Assembly: GCF_000011305.1 (NCBI RefSeq)
Contig: NC_004369.1
Span: forward strand, 2,046,001 to 2,110,000
Length of the DNA: 64,000 nt
DNA from: Corynebacterium efficiens YS-314
Lineage (GTDB): Bacteria; Actinomycetota; Actinomycetes; Mycobacteriales; Mycobacteriaceae
Direction of reading: 5' to 3'
A model generated the notes under the pieces. The model ran no database searches. It saw only the letters and a program-made list of their open reading frames with translations, and was not told the DNA's origin. This document shows, piece after piece, positions 1-9,900 of the stretch (positions are counted from its first letter, which is position 1; each line of letters opens with the position of its first letter). The translations under genes and the position numbers were made by a program.

Positions 1-51
1 CGGCCGGGATCGGCGATGAGGCTCCGGGGGAATCCGCGGGACCACGGAAGG

Positions 52-1254
52 TCAGGACCCCGGGGCTGATATCCGGAGCGCCCGGTGTCCACGCTCCTCC
101 CGCCGATCCCCCTCGTCCGGTGTCCACGCCGCAGGAACGTGGGAGCAGGTCGGGTCGGAGGCCAGGGGGTCGCCGGTGATCGCGTACGCCGTGGACCGGG
201 AGCCACCGCACACACTGGCGAACTCGCAGACCGAACATTTTCCCCGCCATGTTGAGGGGTCACGCAGGGACCGGAAGACCGGGGAGTCGGAGTAGATCTC
301 CGGCAGGGGTGTGTCTCTGACGTTTCCGCAGTGCAGAGGGAGGAACCCGTTGGGATACACATCACCCAGGTGGTCGATGAACACGAAACCGCTGCCCGCG
401 TTGACCGCCATCGGTGGCCGGGGCCGACGGGGTGTGGTGGGCCTTTCACCGAGCAGCCGGGTGGTTGCGTCCGTCAGGTAGCGGTACAGTTCCCCTCCCT
501 GATAGCTCTGCCCCTGTGTGCGTTGCAGGACAACGCGCCGGTACTGGGGCGCCTCGGTGGTTTTGATGGCCACACGGTCCGAGACGTCGTGGAGCCAGTG
601 GAGGACGTCCTCGCGCTCGTCGGCATCCAGGGCGCCCAGACCCGCACCACGGCCGGTGGGCACGAGGAAGAACACGCTCCACAGCCGCGCGCCCATGTCG
701 ATGACCCGGGCCAGCAGCGCCGGTGCCTGATGCACGTTTCCCGCGGTCAGCGTGGAATTGATCTGCAGCCGGTAACCGAAGTCGGTGACCACCCGGGCCA
801 TCTCCACCGTCTGCTTAAAGGTGCCGGCGAAACCCCGGAAGTGATCATGGGTCTCCGCCACGGCCCCGTCGAGGGAGAGCGATAACGCCGATCCGCCGGC
901 CTCCCGCAGTTCGACGAGCCTGGCGCGGGTCAGGCGTGGTGTCACCGAGGGGGACAGCGAGATATTGAGTCCGAGACCGGTTCCGTACCGGGTCAGCTCC
1001 GTGAGATCACCACGTTCGAAGGGATCACCGCCGGTGAGAACAACCAGCGGACGTGGATGATCATAGGTGGCCAGCGAGTCCAGGAGGGCGAATCCCTCCT
1101 CAGTGCTCAACTGGCCGGGTGCGGGCTCATGCTGGGCATCGGCCCGGCAGTGTCGGCAGACCAGCTGGCAGGCGCGTGTCACCTCCCAGATGGCGATGAA
1201 GGGTTTGACGTTGAGGTCATGGCGAACCTGTCGGACCATCTGGCTGCGAGTCAT
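52..1254 (-). CDS. Radical SAM/SPASM domain protein
   Basis: The 400-residue protein has the radical SAM cluster motif CxxxCxxC at Cys29, Cys33 and Cys36, followed by a GGDP motif at about residue 75 that fits SAM binding. A SPASM-type C-terminal cysteine set (Cys309, Cys340, Cys343, Cys349, Cys370) should hold auxiliary iron-sulfur clusters. This layout is shared by NirJ/AhbD haem-modifying enzymes and by peptide-maturing SPASM enzymes. No precursor peptide or haem gene lies beside it inside the window, so the substrate is unknown. The start is preceded by TAATCT seven bases upstream, consistent with a leaderless mRNA, although a GAGG also sits in that gap. The family call is firm; the reaction is not. 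Confidence 0.85.
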   Translation of the reverse strand: MTRSQMVRQVRHDLNVKPFIAIWEVTRACQLVCRHCRADAQHEPAPGQLSTEEGFALLDSLATYDHPRPLVVLTGGDPFERGDLTELTRYGTGLGLNISLSPSVTPRLTRARLVELREAGGSALSLSLDGAVAETHDHFRGFAGTFKQTVEMARVVTDFGYRLQINSTLTAGNVHQAPALLARVIDMGARLWSVFFLVPTGRGAGLGALDADEREDVLHWLHDVSDRVAIKTTEAPQYRRVVLQRTQGQSYQGGELYRYLTDATTRLLGERPTTPRRPRPPMAVNAGSGFVFIDHLGDVYPNGFLPLHCGNVRDTPLPEIYSDSPVFRSLRDPSTWRGKCSVCEFASVCGGSRSTAYAITGDPLASDPTCSHVPAAWTPDEGDRREERGHRALRISAPGS

Positions 1255-1292
1255 ACCCTCAAGATTAAACCCGGATAGTCCCGTAGAAAAGT

Positions 1293-3620
1293 CTAGTGTC
1301 CCAGGCCCGCCCGCCTGAGCGCATCGGACATGGCGCCACCCGCAGGTGCGGTCGGTGCTTGTCGACGCTGCCCCTGCCCACCACGGGCCGGGGTTCTGCC
1401 GTCGTTGCGGCCTCCACGTGGGTTGGTGCGCTGGTTGTTCCGCTGTGGCTTCCTGGCAGGCTGGCCCGGTTCATCATTCAGGCGCAGGGACAGGCCGATG
1501 CGTTTACGGTCCACATCCACCTCCATGACCTTGACCTTCACCACCTGGCCGGAACGGACCACCTCATGGGGATCGGAGATGAACTTCTCGCTCATTGCCG
1601 AGACATGGACCAGACCATCCTGGTGGACACCGACATCCACGAAGGCACCGAAGGCCGCCACATTGGTCACGGTGCCCTCCAGGATCATCCCCGGGCTGAG
1701 GTCGGAAATCTTCTCCACACCCTCCTTGAAGGTGGCTGTCTTGAATTCAGGGCGGGGATCACGGCCGGGTTTGTCCAGCTCGGCGATGATGTCGGTGACG
1801 GTGGGAATACCGAACTGCTGATCAGCGAAATCCTCCGGGCGCAGGGTGGAGAGCACCGCGGTGTTGCCGATGAGGTCGCCGATGCCCACGCCGGTGGCCT
1901 CGACGATGCGTTTGACCACCGGGTAGGCCTCGGGGTGTACCGCGGAGGCATCGAGCGGGTCCTTCCCGCCGTTGATACGCAGGAAACCGGCGCACTGCTG
2001 GAAGGCCTTCGGCCCCAGACGCGGCACCTTGTTCAGCTCCTTGCGGGATGAGAATCCACCGTTGTCATCGCGGTAGGCGACGATGTTGTTCGCCAGCGTG
2101 GAACTGACACCTGCCACCCGGGTGAGCAGCGGTGCAGACGCGGTATTGAGGTTCACGCCCACGGCGTTCACGGTGTCCTCCACCACGGCATCCAGTGTTC
2201 TGGCAAGGGCTGCCTGGTTCACATCATGCTGATACTGCCCCACGCCGATGGCCTTGGGATCGATCTTGACCAGTTCCGCCAGGGGATCCTGCAGGCGCCT
2301 GGCGATGGAGACCGCACCACGCAGGGAGACATCCATGTCCGGGAATTCCTCCGCCGCGATCTCGGAGGCGGAATACACCGACGCCCCGGATTCCGAGACC
2401 ATCACCGGGGTCGGGCGGGTACCGCCGGCCTGTTTGATGAGGTCCGCGACCTCACCGGCGAGTTTCTCCGTCTCCCGGGAGGCGGTACCGTTACCCACAG
2501 CCATCAGCTCCACCCCGTGGGTGGCGCACAGGCCCGCCAGCTCCTGCACCGCGTCCGCCCACCGGTTCTGTGGCTGGTGCGGGTAGACGATGGTGGTGTC
2601 CAGCACCTTGCCGGTGGAATCCACCACGGCCACCTTCACGCCGTTGCGGAAACCCGGGTCCAGACCGATGGTGGCGCGCTGACCAGCGGGGGCGGCCAGC
2701 AGCACATCCCGGAGGTTGGTGGCGAAGATCTCGAGGGCGCCGACCTCGGCCTTCTCCTTCAGCCGCATGCGGACATCCAGGCTGGAGGAGACATAGAGTT
2801 TGGTGCGCCATCCCCACCGCACTGCCTCAGCCAACCAGCTCGAACCCCCGGTGTCCAGGGAGAAACGGTCGGCGATCATGCCCTCGTAGATGGTGTCATC
2901 GCCGGCGTCCAGGTTCAGCTGGAGCACCCCCTCGTTCTCACCGCGCAGTAGCGCCAGGATGCGGTGGGAGGGCAGGGAGTCGAAGGATTCACTGAACTCG
3001 AAGTAGTCCTTGAATTTCGCGCCCTCGGTCTCCTTGCCCGCCACCACGGAGGCGGTGAGGGAACCGGTCCGGTACATCTGTTCACGGACCTCGCCCACCA
3101 GGTCGGCATCCAGGGCGAAGCGGTCGATGAGGATGGCACGGGCACCGTCGAGGACCTTCTTGGTGTCCCCGAAGCCGTCGGTGATGAACCGTGCCGCCTC
3201 AGCGGTGGCGTCGGTGGTGGGGGCGTCGATAAGCGTATCGACGAGCTCCTCCAGCCCGGCTTCGCGGGCGATGTCGGCCTTGGTCCGGCGACGCTTCTTG
3301 AACGGCAGGTAGAGATCCTCCAGGCGCGCCTTGGTCTCACACCCCATGATCAGTGCCCGGAGGTCATCGGTGAGTTGGCCCTGCTCCCCGATGGTCTCGA
3401 GGATGGTCTTCTTGCGGTCCTCCAACTCACGCAGGTAACCCAGGCGGTCCTCCAGTTGGCGCAGCTGGGTGTCATCAAGGCCCCCGGTGATCTCCTTCCG
3501 GTAGCGGGAGATGAAGGGGACGGTGTTTCCCTCGTCGAGAAGCGTGATGGCCGCGACCACCTGCTCCTCGCGGACACCGAGTTCGCGGGCGATCGTGCTG
3601 GAAATCGAGATTACTGACAT
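1293..3620 (-). CDS. tex: Tex-family RNA-binding transcriptional accessory protein
   Basis: The 775-residue protein has the full Tex architecture: a helical N-terminal region, a YqgF/RNase H-like domain ([17 protein letters not shown], near residue 320), helix-hairpin-helix repeats ([16 protein letters not shown] and [18 protein letters not shown], near 490-550), and an S1 domain (near 640-710). A basic, Gly/Arg-rich tail follows. Tex/YhgF proteins bind nucleic acid and affect transcription and RNA handling; the exact role in corynebacteria is not settled. The ATG follows TAGAAT by seven bases, so a leaderless transcript is likely. It lies 28 bp downstream of the P-type ATPase gene on the same strand. 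Confidence 0.95.
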   Translation of the reverse strand: MSVISISSTIARELGVREEQVVAAITLLDEGNTVPFISRYRKEITGGLDDTQLRQLEDRLGYLRELEDRKKTILETIGEQGQLTDDLRALIMGCETKARLEDLYLPFKKRRRTKADIAREAGLEELVDTLIDAPTTDATAEAARFITDGFGDTKKVLDGARAILIDRFALDADLVGEVREQMYRTGSLTASVVAGKETEGAKFKDYFEFSESFDSLPSHRILALLRGENEGVLQLNLDAGDDTIYEGMIADRFSLDTGGSSWLAEAVRWGWRTKLYVSSSLDVRMRLKEKAEVGALEIFATNLRDVLLAAPAGQRATIGLDPGFRNGVKVAVVDSTGKVLDTTIVYPHQPQNRWADAVQELAGLCATHGVELMAVGNGTASRETEKLAGEVADLIKQAGGTRPTPVMVSESGASVYSASEIAAEEFPDMDVSLRGAVSIARRLQDPLAELVKIDPKAIGVGQYQHDVNQAALARTLDAVVEDTVNAVGVNLNTASAPLLTRVAGVSSTLANNIVAYRDDNGGFSSRKELNKVPRLGPKAFQQCAGFLRINGGKDPLDASAVHPEAYPVVKRIVEATGVGIGDLIGNTAVLSTLRPEDFADQQFGIPTVTDIIAELDKPGRDPRPEFKTATFKEGVEKISDLSPGMILEGTVTNVAAFGAFVDVGVHQDGLVHVSAMSEKFISDPHEVVRSGQVVKVKVMEVDVDRKRIGLSLRLNDEPGQPARKPQRNNQRTNPRGGRNDGRTPARGGQGQRRQAPTAPAGGAMSDALRRAGLGH

Positions 3621-3648
3621 TCTCGCGATTCTAGCGGGTACGCCCGAT

Positions 3649-5553
3649 CTAGAAGTCGCTCAGCTTCTTCTTGGTGAACGGCACGCGGGCGGCGTTGAGG
3701 ATGGCGGCCACATCGATGACCTCCTGGGCGATCGCACCCATCAGCGGGGTCAGCAGGCCGAACACCGCCAGCACCATGCCGATGAAGGACAGGGCCATGC
3801 CGCCGATTGCGGTCTGCAGTGCGATCTTTCGCATGCGGGCACCGATGTGGATGAGGTTGTCCAGACGCTCCAGGGAGGAATCCAGGACGACCGCATCAGC
3901 AGCCTCCATGGTCACATCAGAACCGGCGCCGAAGGCCACACCGACGGTCGCGGTGGCCATCGCCGGGGCGTCGTTGATGCCGTCGCCCAGAAACAGTGTC
4001 TTGCCGCGTTTGTTGTGTTCACGGACCAGTTCGAGTTTGCCCTCCGGGCTCACCCCGGCATGCACGGTCTTGATACCGACCTTCTCTGCCAGGTACTCCG
4101 CCTCGGAGGCGCGGTCACCGGAGATGATCATGGTCTCGGTGGTGCCGTGTTTCTTGCCCAGGTGGGCGATGAAATCAGCGGCAGACCTGCGCGGTTCATC
4201 ACGGAACTGGATGAAGGCGGCGAATTCACCGTCGAGAAGCATCACCGATTCCATTCCCGCCTGGTCCTGGGGCAGGAAGGAGGAATCCGCCAACGCCTTG
4301 CGGCTGGTCAGTTTGACCTCAAGACCGTCGACGACACCGGTCAGTCCCTGGCCGGGTTTCTCGGAGATCGAATCCACCGTAAGTTTGTCCACTCCACGGG
4401 CATCCGCCTCCTCCACGATGGCGGTGGCCAGGGGATGGCGGGAATAGCGTTCCACGGCCGCTGCCAGCGCCAGGGCGTAATCCTCATCGAGGCCGTCGGC
4501 GGTCTGGAAGTGGGTGATCACGGGACGCCCGTAGGTCAGGGTTCCCGTCTTGTCGAACATGACGGTGTCCACCTGGGACACCTCCTCCAGGATGCCCGGA
4601 TTCTTGATGACAATGCCCCGCTTCGCCGCCAGGTTGATCGCACCGATGATGGCCACCGGGACACCGATCAGCAGCGGACACGGGGTGGCGATGACCACCA
4701 CTGCCAGAAAGCGGGTCGGATCCCCGGAGATGATCCAACCGATCGCACCCATGGCCAGGGCGAGCACGGTGTACCAGGCTCCAAGACGGTCGGCGAGCCG
4801 ACGCATCTCGGGGCGGTTGGTCTCCGCCTCACGCAGCACTCCCACGATGCTGGCATAACGGGAATCCTCCGCCAGGGCCGTGGCCCGGATCACCAGTGCA
4901 TCATCCGCGTTGATCGCACCCGAGATCACCCCGGACCCCTCAGATTTACTCACCACATAGGGCTCACCGGTCAGGAAGGATTCATCCATGGCACCGTGCC
5001 CGGAGATCACCTCACCATCCACCGGACACAGCTCATGCGGTAACACCACCAGCTCATCACCGATGCGGACATCATCGATGGCGATGTCCTCGGTGGTGCC
5101 ATCCGGGTTTTTACGGTGGGCGATCTGCGGCGCACGTCTGGCCAGTGCGTCAAGTGTGGCCGAGGCCCTCTTGGAGGCGGCATCCTCCAGTGCCTCACCA
5201 CCGGAGAGCATGAGCACCACGATCGCGGCCACCAGCCACTCCCCCAGTAGGACGGAGGCGAGGATGGAGACCGCAGCCAGGGTGTCAGCACCACCGCGGG
5301 TGGCAATCGCCGATTTCACCACATCAATACCCAGCGGGACACCACCACCGATGACGATGGCGACGAGTGGCCAGGAGGCAGCGAAGCCCTCCATCCCCAC
5401 GGCAAAACGCAGAATCAGATACAGCGCGATGGCCACCAGGGCTGCGGTGGCGATCACGCCGTCACGGGAACTGAAGAATTCCCGCATTCTGTTGGGTTGT
5501 TTCGGAATGGTGGCGGGAGTTTTCACAATGGGGGTATGGGTCGCGGTATTCAT
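3649..5553 (-). CDS. Heavy-metal P1B-type ATPase, TPC class
   Basis: The protein has the P-type ATPase signatures in order: an actuator LTGEP, a membrane TPC motif followed by PLLIG (near residue 290), the phosphorylation site DKTGTLT (Asp near 334), the P1B-specific HP pair in SRHPLA, and GDGINDAPA. It lacks an N-terminal HMA metal-binding domain. The TPC motif separates it from CPC copper/zinc pumps and SPC cobalt pumps and points to the small P1B-5-like group, for which nickel or iron export has been proposed; the ion here is inferred. I chose the ATG at 5553. A GTG at 5586 in the same frame lies five bases after TATCCT and could be a leaderless start adding 11 residues. A C-terminal relative decays at 14.8-15.1 kb. 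Confidence 0.88.
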   Translation of the reverse strand: MNTATHTPIVKTPATIPKQPNRMREFFSSRDGVIATAALVAIALYLILRFAVGMEGFAASWPLVAIVIGGGVPLGIDVVKSAIATRGGADTLAAVSILASVLLGEWLVAAIVVLMLSGGEALEDAASKRASATLDALARRAPQIAHRKNPDGTTEDIAIDDVRIGDELVVLPHELCPVDGEVISGHGAMDESFLTGEPYVVSKSEGSGVISGAINADDALVIRATALAEDSRYASIVGVLREAETNRPEMRRLADRLGAWYTVLALAMGAIGWIISGDPTRFLAVVVIATPCPLLIGVPVAIIGAINLAAKRGIVIKNPGILEEVSQVDTVMFDKTGTLTYGRPVITHFQTADGLDEDYALALAAAVERYSRHPLATAIVEEADARGVDKLTVDSISEKPGQGLTGVVDGLEVKLTSRKALADSSFLPQDQAGMESVMLLDGEFAAFIQFRDEPRRSAADFIAHLGKKHGTTETMIISGDRASEAEYLAEKVGIKTVHAGVSPEGKLELVREHNKRGKTLFLGDGINDAPAMATATVGVAFGAGSDVTMEAADAVVLDSSLERLDNLIHIGARMRKIALQTAIGGMALSFIGMVLAVFGLLTPLMGAIAQEVIDVAAILNAARVPFTKKKLSDF

Positions 5554-5586
5554 ACCCCCACCATATCCCGAGAAACAGGCTCTCAC

Positions 5587-5738
5587 CAGGCAGGATAGGG
5601 TTCCCTTATGAAACTTAGGGTAGTGTTACTTCATTGTTTCATCTCCTGCGCTACCACGCACATGAAGCGTTCACCTCCAGTCCATCAGCCCTCTTCGTAC
5701 CGGAGGCAGCGCCACCCGGGTCTGTCGCGTCAGTCGCG
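5587..5738. promoter_or_regulatory. Promoter region of the P-type ATPase with an inverted repeat
   Basis: Upstream of the ATPase, TATCCT on the minus strand is a plausible -10. An inverted repeat, ATGAAAC (5608-5614) with GTTTCAT (5636-5642), flanks the likely -35 zone and could be a metal-regulator operator. No known regulator consensus was recognised. The rest of the gap up to the FUSC gene stop holds nothing I can name. Confidence 0.35.
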
Positions 5739-6743
5739 TCAGTCACCGGACTCCGTGACAGGAGACGATGACCGCTGACGGGACAGTACTCCGGCTGCAA
5801 CGCTCACCATGAGTGCAATGATGATCGCACCCACCACAGCTTCGACGTGCTCGATGCCGGTCTCCAGGAGTGGCAGTTGCGTCGGCATGGTCAGCAGGAT
5901 CGCCGGGGTGAGGAACGAGACGAACAGCGTGTAGTTGCCGACGTGCAGATATGCCACACACAGCAACGCTGAGAGCCCCACGACGATCAGGGGCAGAGGA
6001 TCAGGCAGCAGGGCCACCCACGTCGCAAGCACCACCCCGATGACCGTGCCGAGCATCCGTTCCCCAGCCCGGCGTCGACGATGATCCGCACCAACGGCCA
6101 GGAGGAGACAAAATGACAGCAGGGCCCAGTTGGCGAAGGGGAAATCCAACCAGTGCGCGATCAGGACGATGATAACCGAGCCCACCGCCAGCATGCTCCC
6201 GTATCTCAGGCGATCCCATGCAGAAGAGGACGGGGGTGGTGGCTTCTCCCCGTTGAAGAGGAACCGGGCCACGATGAGGATGAACAACGCACCCAGGACG
6301 GAACCCAGGACTACATCCACCACATCCATCCCGGTACCCGACAGACCGGCGAAGACGACGAAGTTCGCCGGTGAACGGGTCATCGAGACTATCTCACCGA
6401 ACCGGAAGAAACCCTGGATCAGGGCAACGGCCGATAGGCCGATCAGCATGGGCCAGAGACCATACGGGGCGATCAGAAACCCCGCCACCGAGACCACGAC
6501 GGCCCAGCCGGCGGCGAGTACCCGCGTATTCCCACGCAGTGCCCGCGCCGGGGACTGCAAGAGCATGAGGGTGACATAGAAGGAATGGGCGACAGCAGCA
6601 CCGAAGGCCCAGCTGGTGCCGAAGAGCACCAGGGCCCCACAGCCACGACCGATGCCGCGTAGAGCAGGGTGTGACGCGACAATGCGAGGGGAAACCCGTG
6701 GGTCACAATGGCCACTGGTGGTCACCTCCAAGGTGTCGATCAA
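5739..6743 (-). CDS. FUSC-family integral membrane protein
   Basis: The 334-residue protein shows two halves of hydrophobic helices joined by a soluble linker (residues near 165-185, with a Pro run). The second half carries the typical FUSC signature region (PFANWALLSFCLLL, then RRRRAGERMLGTVIGVVLATW). The family includes aromatic-acid and fusaric-acid efflux proteins and many uncharacterised bicyclic membrane proteins. No membrane-fusion partner is adjacent, so export is only inferred. The start is uncertain: the listed start is TTG, and a GTG at 6725 is an alternative. It is the last ordinary gene before the IS island. Confidence 0.75.
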   Translation of the reverse strand: MIDTLEVTTSGHCDPRVSPRIVASHPALRGIGRGCGALVLFGTSWAFGAAVAHSFYVTLMLLQSPARALRGNTRVLAAGWAVVVSVAGFLIAPYGLWPMLIGLSAVALIQGFFRFGEIVSMTRSPANFVVFAGLSGTGMDVVDVVLGSVLGALFILIVARFLFNGEKPPPPSSSAWDRLRYGSMLAVGSVIIVLIAHWLDFPFANWALLSFCLLLAVGADHRRRRAGERMLGTVIGVVLATWVALLPDPLPLIVVGLSALLCVAYLHVGNYTLFVSFLTPAILLTMPTQLPLLETGIEHVEAVVGAIIIALMVSVAAGVLSRQRSSSPVTESGD

Positions 6744-6829
6744 CCTGCCCCGATAGCAATTAGGTCAACTGACCACCCTGAAGTGTCCCCAGGTTTTGTT
6801 CCGTCTGAGTAGATGGGAAAATCTAGTAC

Positions 6830-6985
6830 ATGCCAAAGAAGTTTGACCAGGAAGCCAAGGACCGTGTGGTCCGCCTGGTAGAAGATCGTATCTTGGCCGA
6901 GAACCTTTCGATGCAACAAGCGTGCCAGGCAGTCGCGCCAAAACTGGGCGTCTCGTGGCACACAGCTAGGCAATGGACGCAGGAC
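6830..6985 (+). pseudogene. IS3-family OrfA fragment, N-terminal part only
   Basis: Translation gives about 50 residues typical of an IS3 OrfA helix-turn-helix (starting MPKKFDQEAKDRVVRLVEDR and running through LGVSWHTARQWTQ). The similarity then stops and the frame continues into unrelated low-complexity sequence. There is no leucine zipper and no following OrfB. It is a truncated transposase remnant. A C-terminal OrfB piece lies on the opposite strand at 9357-9545, so the original element has been broken and rearranged. Confidence 0.75.
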
Positions 6986-7202
6986 CTGGTAATGAGCCGA
7001 AGCAGTGGGTGGAAGAGGGGAGGGATGGGACATGCTCATCGTTTCCTGTTCGTAGTGACGATCCGACCCGGACGGTGGCCTGCACCCGGGGTTGCCGGGC
7101 ACCTGGGTCGGGAGTGGACGGAAAGTTAGGAAGAGAAATCGCGGAACAGTCCGGGCACATCAGCAGCCCCGGCCTCCCTTGCTCCCCCTCGGTATCGGCC
7201 GT

Positions 7203-7635
7203 TCAGCCGCGGTTCCTGCGATCTTCGTGGACTTCTGCCACTGGCTCCGACCCGGCATCGGAGCCCGAAATCACCAGCACCCCGTCGGTGCAGGTGGCGG
7301 TGATGCCCTCCTTGCATCCGGCCGGCAGGGGAAGGACGCGGGAGAAGGACCCGTAACGGAACTCCGAACGGTGGCTGCCCCGGTCTTGCGCGCGGACCAG
7401 GCCCGCAGTCGCAGAGTGTCGTTGGCCCGGTCAGTTCCATGTCTTACTCCGGGTCGATGCCCGGCAGCTCCACCCGGACTTCCCGGATGGTGACGTTCAG
7501 AAACTGCTCTACCTGCGGCCAGGAGGCGTACAGATCATCCTCCAGCAGACAACAGAAAGACCCGAACGCATCAAGGTCCTTGCGCATCAGCTCGGCCACG
7601 GCCGTGGCTCCTCTCCGGGTCCTCAGCCCCGTCCC
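7203..7635 (-). pseudogene. Broken small heat-shock protein (Hsp20/alpha-crystallin family)
   Basis: Three reading frames together spell an actinobacterial Hsp20. The N-terminal part, from an ATG at 7587 or upstream, reads MRKDLDAFGSF and ends ELPGIDPE, then a stop where the family normally has Lys-Asp. After a shift it reads NDTLRLRAW. After another shift it gives HRSEFRYGSFSRVLPLPAG and CKEGITATCTDGVLVISG before a stop at 7203. The SEFRYGSFSR and DGVL segments are hallmark alpha-crystallin strands. A premature stop, at least two frameshifts and apparent loss of the strand before ELPG make a working chaperone unlikely. The gene lies between IS3 fragments and next to a membrane protein of soil-actinobacterial type, which suggests import. 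Confidence 0.8.
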
Positions 7636-8214
7636 CGAGCCCGTCGGTCCGTGGTGGACCAGCGACGGGCCCGCTCTCAGGGCCTTACAAGATGTCGCGG
7701 ACCTTACCAGGATAAGCATATTTATCTCTGCAGTAAACGCCCGGCCCGTCTTCGGCGCCTCGTGCCACACATGCCTTACCGCTCGGGTTGCGGCGGGCCA
7801 TAATTCGCCTTTCACGTGCCCGGCTTGCCGTCTTCGGAGCTGGGCCTTGACACCCCTGCACCGGGTACCCCCGCATCAGTACCGCACCTGCCGCTGGGCA
7901 GTCGATGCATCACCTGTCCGAACGGAATCGACCGGCCCCACGCTGATCACTGCTCCCACACCGCCGAAGCACTTCAACCGATTCGTCACTGCAGCATCAT
8001 CGAGAAGCCGTCCTCGACACCGGCAGGTCCCGGGCCCGCTGGCTGTGATGTCTTCGCGCTGGCGGCGTCGGCGGGGAGAGGATTTCGCAGTGAGCAGCAC
8101 CGCTCTTTCCGGGATCGAGGCGACCACCGAATCCGGCCCGCGGTGCTGCACGAAACCTTGGGGGCTCCATCGAGCCAGTGGCAATCCGGCCCGTGGTTGC
8201 CTCATAATGGAGCG
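7636..8214. other. 579-bp stretch without a supported gene
   Basis: Open frames cross this interval on both strands, but none has family-like sequence, a plausible start with ribosome-binding site, or corynebacterial codon use. An AT-rich patch near 7712-7735 stands out from the GC-rich surroundings and may be the old promoter area for the Hsp20 gene. Nothing else can be assigned. Confidence 0.4.
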
Positions 8215-9306
8215 GTGACTGCTAAGCGTTGCCGATCCACCGCCGATCCTGCCGAACCCCTTTCCGATGCCGAGCTGCTCATCGGCCTGGTGGTCTCACC
8301 ATCCCTGAGAGCGGTGCTCGGCCCCGAGGTCACCACCTCGGTGCGTAAGATTTTGGTGCAGCGGTATCCGGGAGTGCGCTGGCAACTGAAGATGGCCGAA
8401 GACCGGCTGGTCGATCCACCCACCGAGACCTTGGACCTGCTGGAGGCGGCCCGAAACCGCGTGCTGGAGGAGAACTGGGATTTGGCCGTGGTGCTCACCG
8501 AGATCCCCCTGAAGACCGGCCGACGTCCGGTGCTCACCCAGCTCAGCCCCGTGCACGGGGTAGGACTGGTCTCCGTCCCAGCCCTGGGAGCCGTGCACGT
8601 GCGGCAGAAGGTGCAAGAGACCACCGTGCACGTGGTCGGGCAGCTCCTGGGCTACGACGCCGAAGACCTCAACGCCCAGCGGGATCTTGCTCGAAGAGCC
8701 CACCAGCTGGCCACCGATCTCGACGAACGCCTGGACGACAACGTCGTGCAGTTCACGGCCCGAGTGCTGAGCGGCAACGTGCGGTTGCTGCTGGGCATGA
8801 TCCGCGCCAACCAGCCTTGGGCCTTCGTGGCCCGGCTCTCCCGGGCGCTGGTCGTGGCAGCGGCCACCGGCATGCTGACATTGGTGGCCTCGGACCTATG
8901 GGTACTGGCCATGGACTACGGGCCGGTGCGCCTGGTCCTGCTGGCGGTGATGGCGATCGGGGCGGTGAGTGCCACCCTGATCCTGGGAGCCGACTTGTGG
9001 GAGCGCCCACGGCGGCGAGCCCAACGTGAGCAGGTGATCCTGTTCAATTTGGCCACCACCGCGACCGTGGCCATCGGGGTTGTGGTGTTCTACCTCGTCT
9101 TATTCATCCTGTCCTGGGTCGGCGCGCTGCTGCTCATCGACGAGCAGGTACTGGCCGGTGTCGCCGGTCACCCAGTGAACGCTTTGGACTACGCGAAGAT
9201 CAGCTGGCTCACCGCCAGCCTGGCCACCGTGGGCGGAGCACTAGGAGCTGGACTGGAGGACGAAGATGTGGTGCGCGCCGCTGCCTACACCCGGTCCAGC
9301 ACCTGA
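8215..9306 (+). CDS. Actinobacterial conserved membrane protein, possibly imported
   Basis: The 363-residue protein has a soluble N-terminal domain of about 200 residues and four or so hydrophobic helices in the C-terminal half. Its conserved segments (NWDLAVVLTEIPL, HGVGLVSVPALGA, NVRLLLGMIRANQPW, LFNLATTATVAIGV, ATVGGALGAGLE) match a family common in soil actinobacteria that is sometimes mislabelled as a methylene-tetrahydrofolate dehydrogenase; I see no such enzyme motif. Function is unknown. The GTG at 8215 is chosen because GGAG precedes it and recognisable sequence starts there. It sits between IS fragments beside the broken hsp20, so co-transfer of a stress-linked segment is a fair inference. 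Confidence 0.7.
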   Translation: MTAKRCRSTADPAEPLSDAELLIGLVVSPSLRAVLGPEVTTSVRKILVQRYPGVRWQLKMAEDRLVDPPTETLDLLEAARNRVLEENWDLAVVLTEIPLKTGRRPVLTQLSPVHGVGLVSVPALGAVHVRQKVQETTVHVVGQLLGYDAEDLNAQRDLARRAHQLATDLDERLDDNVVQFTARVLSGNVRLLLGMIRANQPWAFVARLSRALVVAAATGMLTLVASDLWVLAMDYGPVRLVLLAVMAIGAVSATLILGADLWERPRRRAQREQVILFNLATTATVAIGVVVFYLVLFILSWVGALLLIDEQVLAGVAGHPVNALDYAKISWLTASLATVGGALGAGLEDEDVVRAAAYTRSST

Positions 9307-9356
9307 CACAGCCCCAGCACAGAAGAAACTGAAACATCTACGCGTTGATGCCACGT

Positions 9357-9545
9357 CTATGCAGGTGTCATTGCCGGTCGCGATGACTTGGTGGGCTCAG
9401 CGCAGTGCGCTGCCTCGTACTCGGCGGGTGGGGCGTTGCCGAGGCCGGTGTGCGGGCGGGCGCTGTTGTACCTGTCGATCCAGGCCAGGGTGAAGCACTC
9501 GACGTCGTCGACGGATCGCGGCGGTCCGGGCTGAAACCGGGAATG
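9357..9545 (-). pseudogene. IS3-family OrfB fragment, C-terminal end
   Basis: The last 60 or so codons read as the C-terminus of an IS3 integrase-core transposase (SVDDVECFTLAWIDRYNSARP, then HTGLGNAPPAEYEAAHCA). The catalytic D,D residues and the rest of the integrase domain are missing. Upstream sequence in the same frame is not recognisably transposase. It may be the far end of the element whose OrfA start survives at 6830 on the opposite strand. Confidence 0.7.
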
Positions 9546-9900
9546 ATCCCGGACCGCTTCGTTTGACGAACGCAGGAGGTGTCTAAAAGTGCGCTGTCCG
9601 CCGTGGGAAGCGACGATCTTCTCGCGACTGGTTACCGGCGCCTGGCCATTGCCAACATGCGGCAAAGCCTTGTGGTATCCGTGTAGGGCGATGACCACCT
9701 GCGCCTGGCCGTGGAGGATGAGTAAGAGGTTCCGCCAGGGGCTGACCCCTGAGTAGTGGACGCTGATAATGGGAGTACGGGATCGGAGCCATCCGAAATG
9801 ACCCCAAAGTGGACTGGCCACACTGTGTGCCTTGCTCGTGATCTGTCTTTCGGAGTAGTTCCGGTCCCGTACCGCGATCCGGAGTTTCGGTCATGACCTT
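9546..9900. other. 355-bp stretch of IS debris, no supported gene
   Basis: Several short overlapping frames cross this segment on the minus strand, but none reads as a known protein. The segment lies between an IS3 fragment and the left end of the IS110 element and is probably scrambled mobile-element DNA. Confidence 0.4.

Noticed and set aside
3511..5043. 510-codon plus-strand frame opposite the P-type ATPase and tex
   Set aside because: It is antisense to well-supported genes, has His/Gly/Arg-rich shadow composition and no family likeness.
5600..5645. Possible DtxR iron box upstream of the metal ATPase
   Set aside because: The sequence lacks the 19-bp DtxR palindrome; only a simple 7-bp dyad is present.
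7439..8218. 259-codon plus-strand frame
   Set aside because: It overlaps the antisense Hsp20 relic, has no family likeness, and its composition looks like a shadow frame.
9583..9894. Minus-strand frames between the IS3 fragment and the IS110 element
   Set aside because: Overlapping short frames with no motif; probably mobile-element debris.
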